From DATKCN01 sp035513175 (lineage in GTDB: Bacteria > Chloroflexota > Chloroflexia > Thermomicrobiales > CFX8), in NCBI GenBank assembly GCA_035513175.1, contig DATKCN010000161.1:1-28851 (forward strand): a stretch of 28,851 bases of DNA, written 5' to 3'. The notes under the pieces are model-generated. The model saw nothing but the letters and a program-made list of their open reading frames with translations. It did no database searches and had not been told where the DNA came from. The position numbers and the translations under genes were made by a program. This document shows, in pieces, positions 23,904 through 28,851 of this stretch. Each line of letters starts with the position of its first letter. The first letter of the stretch is position 1.

Positions 23904-25070
23904 TCAGATCACGTTGTGCTCGCGCGTCAGCACGCCCTCAGCGAACCTGCCCGGCCTGAACGCGGACAGGTCGACCGTTCGTGTCTCGCCGTCGATCACG
24001 AGTTCCGCAATCGCGATGCCGATGGCCGGACCCTGCATGAAGCCATGTCCCGAAAAGCCCGCCGCGACGATGAATCCGGCGATCTCCGGCACATGCCCGA
24101 GTACCGGATTGTCGTCCGGCGTGACCTCATAAAAGCCCGCCCAACCGCGCATGACAGTTGCCTGCTCGAAAACCGGCGCACGTTCGATCAGCGCCTCCAC
24201 GGTCGTCGCCATCCAATCGTCATCGACTGATTTGTCCTCCGAGCTGGGTTCGTCAGCGTTGCTCATGCCGAATAGAAAGCCGGAGCTCTCCGGGTGAAAG
24301 TACAGCGAGCGGCTGAACTCAATGGTCATGGGAACGGTAGATGGGATCGCGGCGAACGGCTCGGTGATGAACGACATGCGCCGGTACGGCAGGATCGGAA
24401 TGTCGAGCCCGGCCAGCTGGCCGACGCTCCGTGTCTGCGGGCCCGCGCAGCAGATCACGAGGGCGGTGGAAATCGTCCCGCGAGGTGTTCGCGCGCCTGT
24501 CACGGAGCCGGCCGCGATATCGATTCCGATCACCGGAGTGTCCTCGAAGATGCGAACTCCGCGCCTCCGCGCGGCGCGGGCAAAGCCCATGGTGCTGGTT
24601 GACGTGTCCGCCCATCCATCGAGCGGGCAGAACGTCCCGCCAAGCACGTCATTGAGCACGACTGCCGGATTCAGCTCAGCGATTTCGGCGGTCGTCACCC
24701 ATTTCGACGGCACGCCAAGCGACTGCTGTAACTCTAGATTCCGCCGGAAGATGTCAACGTCACGCTCGTCGGTGAGCAGGAACACATAGCCCTGCTGCCG
24801 GAAGTTGATCGACGCGTCGAACCGCTCGTCGAAGTGCTCCCAGTAGTCGAGGCTGATCTGGGACAGCCGGATGTTAGTCTCGGTCGAGAACTGCAAGCGG
24901 ATGCCGCCCGCTGCGTCCGCGGTCGCGCCCCTGCCGATTGAGTCGCGCTCGAGAATGACGACATCCGTCAAGCCCCGCTCCGCAAGATGGCAGGCAATCG
25001 AGCACCCCATGATTCCTGCTCCGACAATGACGACCTCGGCGGCTGACGGAAGTGTTGGGACAGTTGTCAT
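23904..25070 (-). CDS. FAD-dependent oxidoreductase, sarcosine oxidase beta-like
   Basis: This DAO-family flavoenzyme is similar to SoxB, dimethylglycine-oxidase and proline-dehydrogenase-type FAD subunits. It probably oxidises an N-alkyl amino acid. The N-terminus holds AEVVIVGAGIMGCSIACHLAERG with GAGIMG at 17-22, ILERDSIGRGATADAAGGIRLQFS follows, and the C-terminus has GWAGFYEVTPDDNPVLGHVP and AAGFSGHGFMQGPAIGIAIAELV, the last being the typical flavin-contact helix. Length 388 is normal. It begins 5 nt after the stop of the M24 peptidase gene, so the two are cotranscribed. That suggests oxidation of an amino acid released by the peptidase. No folate-linked GCV_T domain is attached. Confidence 0.88.
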   Translation of the reverse strand: MTTVPTLPSAAEVVIVGAGIMGCSIACHLAERGLTDVVILERDSIGRGATADAAGGIRLQFSTETNIRLSQISLDYWEHFDERFDASINFRQQGYVFLLTDERDVDIFRRNLELQQSLGVPSKWVTTAEIAELNPAVVLNDVLGGTFCPLDGWADTSTSTMGFARAARRRGVRIFEDTPVIGIDIAAGSVTGARTPRGTISTALVICCAGPQTRSVGQLAGLDIPILPYRRMSFITEPFAAIPSTVPMTIEFSRSLYFHPESSGFLFGMSNADEPSSEDKSVDDDWMATTVEALIERAPVFEQATVMRGWAGFYEVTPDDNPVLGHVPEIAGFIVAAGFSGHGFMQGPAIGIAIAELVIDGETRTVDLSAFRPGRFAEGVLTREHNVI

Positions 25071-25075
25071 CCCGG

Positions 25076-26191
25076 CTAGCTCATCACGACGAGGTCGCGA
25101 CGGGCGTCATTGAAGCTCTCCACGCCATCCTCGGTACAGACCAGGATGTCTTCGATGCGGACGCCAAAGCGGCCAGGGATGTAGATGCCCGGCTCGTCGG
25201 AGAACACCATGCCCGGTTTCAACGGCAACGTGTTGCCGCTCACCATGTACGGTTCCTCATGCCCGTCGAGACCCAGTCCGTGTCCGACCCGGTGGATGAA
25301 GTACTCCCCGTACCCAGCAGCCTCGATGACGTCCCGCGCGGCTCGGTCGATGGCCTCGCATGGGACGCCTGGGCGGACGGCCGCGCGCGCGGCGCGGTTC
25401 GCGGCCAGCACCGTGTCGTAGACCACTCGGAATTCGTCGCTTGCCTCGCCGACGTGCACGGTGCGCGTCAGGTCCGACCAGTAGTGATGCCATGTCGAGC
25501 CGAAGTCGAATACCACGGCATCGCCTTCCTGAATCACGCGATCCGACGTCATGTGGTGCGGGGAGGCGGAGTTCGGACCGCTGCCGACGATCAAAAAGCC
25601 AGGGCTTGGGAGACCGTTCTCCGCGAGCAGGCGGCGAATGTCGTCTGCCGCGTCACGCTCTGTCCTGCCGGCCAGCGTGCACGTCTCGACGAACGTGTTC
25701 CAGGCCTTGTCGGTCGCGGATCCAGCGTGGCGCAGGTAGGCGATCTCCTGTTCGTCCTTAATCATGCGCAGCTGGCGCAGCACATCCGTGCCAGACGTGA
25801 ACCCTGACTCCGGCAGCGCCTGTCGCAGCCGCAACAGGAAAATCGACCACGTCTGATCGCTGATCGCAATCGTCGCGCCATTCGCGCCTTCAACGAGGCG
25901 GGCCGTCAGCTCGGAAGGAGACTCCGTCTCCTCCCACCGATGAATGTCGACTATCCCTTTGCGCGATTCCAGGCGGGATGCTTCCAGCGTAGGAACGACG
26001 ACAAACGGCTCGCCGTCTCGCGGCACGCACAGCAACGTCATGCGCTCCGAGGCGTGCGCGGGATACCCGAGCATGTAGATGAGGTCCGACGAGGGCGTGA
26101 CGAACAGGAAATCAACGCCCTGTTCGGACATCACCTCGCGGGCGCGCGCCAGCCGCGCCTCGATGACCGCGTTCTCGTTGGAGTTCGACAT
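25076..26191 (-). CDS. M24-family metallopeptidase (Xaa-Pro aminopeptidase/creatinase-like)
   Basis: This cytoplasmic pita-bread-fold hydrolase cleaves an N-terminal residue before Pro, or creatine in the creatinase branch. All five dimetal ligands are visible: D229 (VVFDFGS), D240 (HYWSDLTRTV), H304 (HRVGHGLGLDGHEEPYM), E333 (VFSDEPGIYIPG) and E347 (GVRIEDILV). The N-terminal creatinase-type domain is about 1-140. The 371-residue length is standard for prolidase-type members. GGGAGGGG stands a few nt before the ATG. Being cotranscribed with a sarcosine-oxidase-like enzyme, it could be a creatinase (product sarcosine), but sequence alone does not separate creatinase from aminopeptidase. Confidence 0.92.
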   Translation of the reverse strand: MSNSNENAVIEARLARAREVMSEQGVDFLFVTPSSDLIYMLGYPAHASERMTLLCVPRDGEPFVVVPTLEASRLESRKGIVDIHRWEETESPSELTARLVEGANGATIAISDQTWSIFLLRLRQALPESGFTSGTDVLRQLRMIKDEQEIAYLRHAGSATDKAWNTFVETCTLAGRTERDAADDIRRLLAENGLPSPGFLIVGSGPNSASPHHMTSDRVIQEGDAVVFDFGSTWHHYWSDLTRTVHVGEASDEFRVVYDTVLAANRAARAAVRPGVPCEAIDRAARDVIEAAGYGEYFIHRVGHGLGLDGHEEPYMVSGNTLPLKPGMVFSDEPGIYIPGRFGVRIEDILVCTEDGVESFNDARRDLVVMS

Positions 26192-26234
26192 CGGGCCCCT
26201 CCCTCATCGCCGGGATCGACGCATCCGCCTGTCG

Positions 26235-26262
26235 ATTCTAGCAGCCTCCTGAGGCGACGGAA
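26235..26262 (-). promoter_or_regulatory. Putative promoter of the M24/FAD/DUF503 operon
   Basis: On the minus strand TTCCGT (26257-26262) and TAGAAT (26235-26240) are 16 nt apart. The -10 box is good and the -35 weak. GCCTC-CT-GAGGC (26244-26255) lies in the spacer. Confidence 0.4.
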
Positions 26263-26263
26263 C

Positions 26264-26291
26264 TTGTCGACAGCAGGCGCCGTGCTATGCT
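26264..26291 (+). promoter_or_regulatory. Putative promoter of the 2-hydroxyacid dehydrogenase gene
   Basis: TTGTCG (26264-26269) and TATGCT (26286-26291) have a 16-nt spacer, about 58 bp before the chosen GTG start. An 8-bp palindrome TGTCGACA (26265-26272) overlaps the -35 box. Confidence 0.45.
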
Positions 26292-26348
26292 CGGCTGCGA
26301 CGCGTGAGAGGCCGCCGCTTTCGTGAGCCATCGACGTTTGGAGCGCCC

Positions 26349-27392
26349 GTGGACGTGGGTCAAATTGTCATCACATCCCCGCTTGAGGACGAACACCTGG
26401 ACCGCATCCGCTCGGCGCTTCCGAGTGGCTGGCAGCTGCTTTACGAGCCGGACCTGTTGCCGCCGACACGCTATGTCGCCGATCACACCGGCCCGGCAGG
26501 CTTCACACGCACGGCCGCACAGGAGGGACGCTTTCAGGCGTTGCTCGTCAACGCCGACATTCTCTTTGACTTCCCATACAGCGACCGGCATCCTCGCGAG
26601 TATGCGCCCCGTGCGCGCTGGATTCAGACGACCAGTGCTGGCGTCGGGCAGGCGGCGCGGCGTCTTGGCATCGCGCCGGGCGACCTGATCATCACGACAT
26701 CCAGCGGGGTTCATGCCCGGCCGTTGGCTGAGTTTGTGTTCATGGTTCTGCTCATGGCCGTGAAACGCCATGCGCTGCTCGCACGCGATCAGCAGGCGCG
26801 CCGGTGGGAGCGCTTCTGCGCGGATGAGCTGACCGGCAAGACCCTGGCCATCATTGGACCTGGGCACATCGGCCGCGAGATCGCGCGCATCGCGAGGACG
26901 TTCGACATGACTCCCGTCGCCATGGGCCGCGACAATAGCGCGTCACGCGCAATCGCGCTCGGCGTCGACCGGTTGTATGTGCGCGATCAGCTCCACGACA
27001 TGCTTGCCAGCGCCGATGCGCTTGTCGTGTGCGCCCCTCATACACCGGAGACGGAGAATCTGATCGGCGCCGGCGAGTTCCAGTCCATCAAGCGTGGAGC
27101 GATATTCATCAACATCGCCCGCGGGCAACTGGTCGATGAAAGCGCTCTTCTCGCTGCGCTGCGCGACGGGACCGTCTCGTTCGCGGGACTGGATGTCTTC
27201 CGCTCCGAGCCACTTTCGCCCGAATCGCCGTTCTGGGACATGCCGAACGTGCTCGTCAACCCGCATTCAGCGAGCACGTCATATCTGGAAAACGGACGAA
27301 TCGTTGACATCTTCCTGCACAACCTTGCTTGCTTCGTGGAAGACCGCATCGGCGACATGCGCAACGTCCTCGACATCGAACGCATGTACTGA
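26349..27392 (+). CDS. D-2-hydroxyacid dehydrogenase (NAD-dependent)
   Basis: This is a cytoplasmic oxidoreductase of the D-isomer-specific 2-hydroxyacid dehydrogenase family, interconverting a 2-keto and a 2-hydroxy acid with NAD(P)H. The frame opens further upstream (26304), but GGAG lies 5 nt before the GTG at 26349 and the fold begins at QIVITSPLEDEHLDRI, giving 347 residues. The nucleotide-binding turn is GPGHIG at 170-175 (KTLAIIGPGHIGREIARIA). The catalytic triad is R258 (INIARGQLVDE), E287 (LDVFRSEPL) and H306 (NPHSAS). TTSAGVGQ near 94-101 is the substrate loop. It diverges from the peptidase/amine-oxidase operon and may reduce a keto acid made by it. Confidence 0.92.
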   Translation: MDVGQIVITSPLEDEHLDRIRSALPSGWQLLYEPDLLPPTRYVADHTGPAGFTRTAAQEGRFQALLVNADILFDFPYSDRHPREYAPRARWIQTTSAGVGQAARRLGIAPGDLIITTSSGVHARPLAEFVFMVLLMAVKRHALLARDQQARRWERFCADELTGKTLAIIGPGHIGREIARIARTFDMTPVAMGRDNSASRAIALGVDRLYVRDQLHDMLASADALVVCAPHTPETENLIGAGEFQSIKRGAIFINIARGQLVDESALLAALRDGTVSFAGLDVFRSEPLSPESPFWDMPNVLVNPHSASTSYLENGRIVDIFLHNLACFVEDRIGDMRNVLDIERMY

Positions 27393-27687
27393 CCGCAAGC
27401 GGGGTCGTCAGAGCGATTAATCCACGTCGACGTGTACCTGGTCGCGGCGCGGCGCCATCACACGAATCAAAGGCTTCCACTTCAACACATTGCCAAGTGG
27501 CAGCCGTTGAACGCCCCCACCCACACGCTGTCTCCATCACCACCGTAATGCCAATCGCGGTCGGAGAGCGTGTCCTCTCGCTCCCACTGAGGAATTGCGG
27601 CGGATCAACCATTGTGACGACCGCTATAGAGCGGCGGCGGTCACGAGCAATCGGGACCGGGTGGCCCCACGAGACCGACCACGGCGG
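27393..27687. other. Gene-free stretch with palindromes
   Basis: I see no gene in these 295 bp between two convergent genes; the frames covering it on both strands lack coding character. It holds a perfect 12-bp palindrome CACGTCGACGTG (27423-27434) and a small hairpin CCGCT-ATAG-AGCGG (27621-27634) inside outer arms GTGAC/GTCAC. A second hairpin, GGCGG-TCAG-CCGCC (27683-27696), covers the stop codon of the USP/CBS gene. None has a T-run. Confidence 0.4.
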
Positions 27688-28851
27688 TCAGCCGCCACGT
27701 CCGCTGCCCGACTGCTCCACATTCTCAGCGGTGTCCCTGGCAATCATCTTGATCAGGTCGTGGCGCGTGATGATTCCGGTTAGCACGCCATTGTCGACGA
27801 CCGGCACGCTGTTGATGTCGTGCCGCGCCAGCTTGGCGATAATCGAGGCGACCGGTTCGTCACTCGTCACAACAACCGGGTTCCAGCTCATGATCTGGCG
27901 CGCTTGCATCGAACGGCCGGCCTTATGGAGGCGTTCGATACCCGCGCGTGGAATCCATTCCCCGAACAGTTGCGGCATGCGAAAGACGGAGAACGGAGGG
28001 GTATGTTCCTTGCCTGCGAAGTCCGACTCAGTGATGATTCCCGTCAGCGCGCCGGACTCATTCACGATCGGCAGGCACCCAATGTGGTTGTCGAGCATCA
28101 GGCGAGCGACTTCCTCGAGCGACGTGTCTTCGCCTGCTGTTATGACCGGCGAAACCATGAGGTCGCGCGCCCTGCGTGTCGACGGCGGCGACGCATCGCT
28201 GGCGCCAGATCCCGGTAACAGTGATTCGAGTAACGCGGTTCCGGGATTGATGACGAGCACCGGGCAATGGCCGATCTGCGTCAGCCCTTCCGCGACGGAC
28301 CCAAAGAGCATGCGTCCGATGCCGGTCCGACCCCGTGTCGCCATCACGATGAGCTCTGCCCGAAACTCGCAGGCTTCTCGCGCGATCTCGTCTTCGGTTG
28401 AGCCAATAGCGACGGCAGTTGACACGTCATGGCCGCGCGCAACCAACGGGTTCGCGATTCTGCCCAGATAGTCGAGCGCCACCTCGCTCGCGGTCGCGTG
28501 GTGCCGCGCTGCGTGCTGGCTGGATCGCTGAGCCAGCAGCGGGACGATCTGCACGACCCGCACCGTCAGTGGTCGGTCACCCAATGTACAAAGCGCCGCG
28601 TCGATCGCCGTCTCCGCTGTTGGAGACCGGTCGAGTGGGATGAGCACCCTGTCGAGCGCCACCGGAACGTGCGCCTCGGCTTCGTCATCGCTCATCGGCA
28701 CGACCAGCACCGGCCCGGTCGCCCGCTGCACCACATCAAACGTGACGCTTCCGAGAGTCATGCGCTTGACTCCACGGCGCCCGTGACTTGCCATGACCAC
28801 GATAGGACGATCGAACGTTTGCAACAACGACAGAATCGCGTCCGCGGGATC
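27688..28851 (-). CDS. Universal stress protein (two USP domains) fused to a CBS pair, 5'-incomplete
   Basis: This is a soluble nucleotide-sensing protein. The frame is open to the right edge, so the N-terminus is missing and 387 residues are visible. Residues 1-53 are the end of a first USP domain (VVMASHGRRGVKRMTLGSVT, then PVLVVP). Residues 66-202 are a complete second USP domain beginning DRVLIPLDRSPTAETAIDAA, with the ATP-binding pattern MATRGRTGIGRMLFGSVAEG at 170-189 and PVLVINPG. After a Ser/Pro linker come two CBS modules: about 228-282 (RDLMVSPVITAGEDTSLEEV) and 317-370 (ARQIMSWNPVVVTSDEPVAS). CBS pairs bind adenosine nucleotides. Likely role is energy- or stress-dependent regulation of an unknown partner. 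Confidence 0.92.
   Translation of the reverse strand, partial: DPADAILSLLQTFDRPIVVMASHGRRGVKRMTLGSVTFDVVQRATGPVLVVPMSDDEAEAHVPVALDRVLIPLDRSPTAETAIDAALCTLGDRPLTVRVVQIVPLLAQRSSQHAARHHATASEVALDYLGRIANPLVARGHDVSTAVAIGSTEDEIAREACEFRAELIVMATRGRTGIGRMLFGSVAEGLTQIGHCPVLVINPGTALLESLLPGSGASDASPPSTRRARDLMVSPVITAGEDTSLEEVARLMLDNHIGCLPIVNESGALTGIITESDFAGKEHTPPFSVFRMPQLFGEWIPRAGIERLHKAGRSMQARQIMSWNPVVVTSDEPVASIIAKLARHDINSVPVVDNGVLTGIITRHDLIKMIARDTAENVEQSGSGRGG

Noticed and set aside
27329..28471. Long plus-strand open frame of about 380 codons opposite the USP/CBS gene
   Set aside because: It mirrors a clear USP/CBS gene on the other strand; the translation is rich in Ser, Arg and Thr without any domain pattern, as expected of an antisense shadow in GC-rich DNA.

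Overview
The window looks like chromosomal DNA of a GC-rich, free-living bacterium, most likely a member of the Chloroflexota (Thermomicrobia/Sphaerobacter-like or a related soil lineage). This is an inference. It rests mainly on an Agl23-like (TIGR03663-type) membrane protein, a family I associate with archaea and Chloroflexota, followed by a membrane/NHL fusion gene. The frequent GTG/TTG starts and the compact alternating-strand layout also fit. I see no insertion sequence, phage gene, CRISPR array or integration site.

Layout: 1-1.3 kb, an MFS transporter whose reading frame runs off the left edge. 1.5-4.7 kb (minus strand), a tightly overlapping hemC-hemD-hemB operon for the middle of tetrapyrrole synthesis, followed by an unknown 126-residue gene. 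4.7-6.0 kb (plus), a strong promoter and leader, then rplU-rpmA-rpmE (L21, L27, L31) and a hairpin terminator. 6.3-7.7 kb (plus), a 68-residue unknown gene and a ThiO-like FAD amine oxidase, converging through a perfect hairpin on pckA. 7.8-11.9 kb (minus), pckA, then upstream of it a two-gene operon of a BKACE-type beta-keto acid cleavage enzyme and an M81 (MlrC-like) metallohydrolase. 12.0-12.5 kb holds an AT-rich divergent control region, a complete 59-residue gene unit (promoter, ribosome binding site, gene, hairpin) and a tRNA-Glu(CTC) with its own promoter and terminator. 12.6-15.2 kb (plus), an M20 amidohydrolase and an MFS transporter in one operon behind a perfect inverted repeat. 15.2-18.1 kb, an AI-2E-type permease (minus), a tandem PRC-barrel protein (plus) and a PPDK/PEP-synthase regulatory protein (minus).

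18.36-23.56 kb (plus) carries the most unusual content: two large adjacent genes, an Agl23-like GT-C membrane protein of 807 residues and a 918-residue multi-pass membrane protein ending in a six-blade NHL propeller. Their soluble parts share a recognisable signature, so they look like diverged partners in one cell-surface process.

23.6-26.2 kb (minus) has an M24 Xaa-Pro-type peptidase, a sarcosine-oxidase-like FAD enzyme and a DUF503 protein in one operon. It is transcribed divergently from a D-2-hydroxyacid dehydrogenase (26.3-27.4 kb, plus). The right edge is a USP-USP-CBS-CBS stress-type protein (minus) whose N-terminus lies outside the window.

Functionally the window mixes housekeeping (haem, ribosome, PEP node) with several small peptide or amino-compound catabolic units (M81, M20, M24, BKACE, two FAD amine oxidases, 2-hydroxyacid dehydrogenase, two MFS carriers), which suggests a heterotroph living on peptide-like and modified amino-acid substrates.
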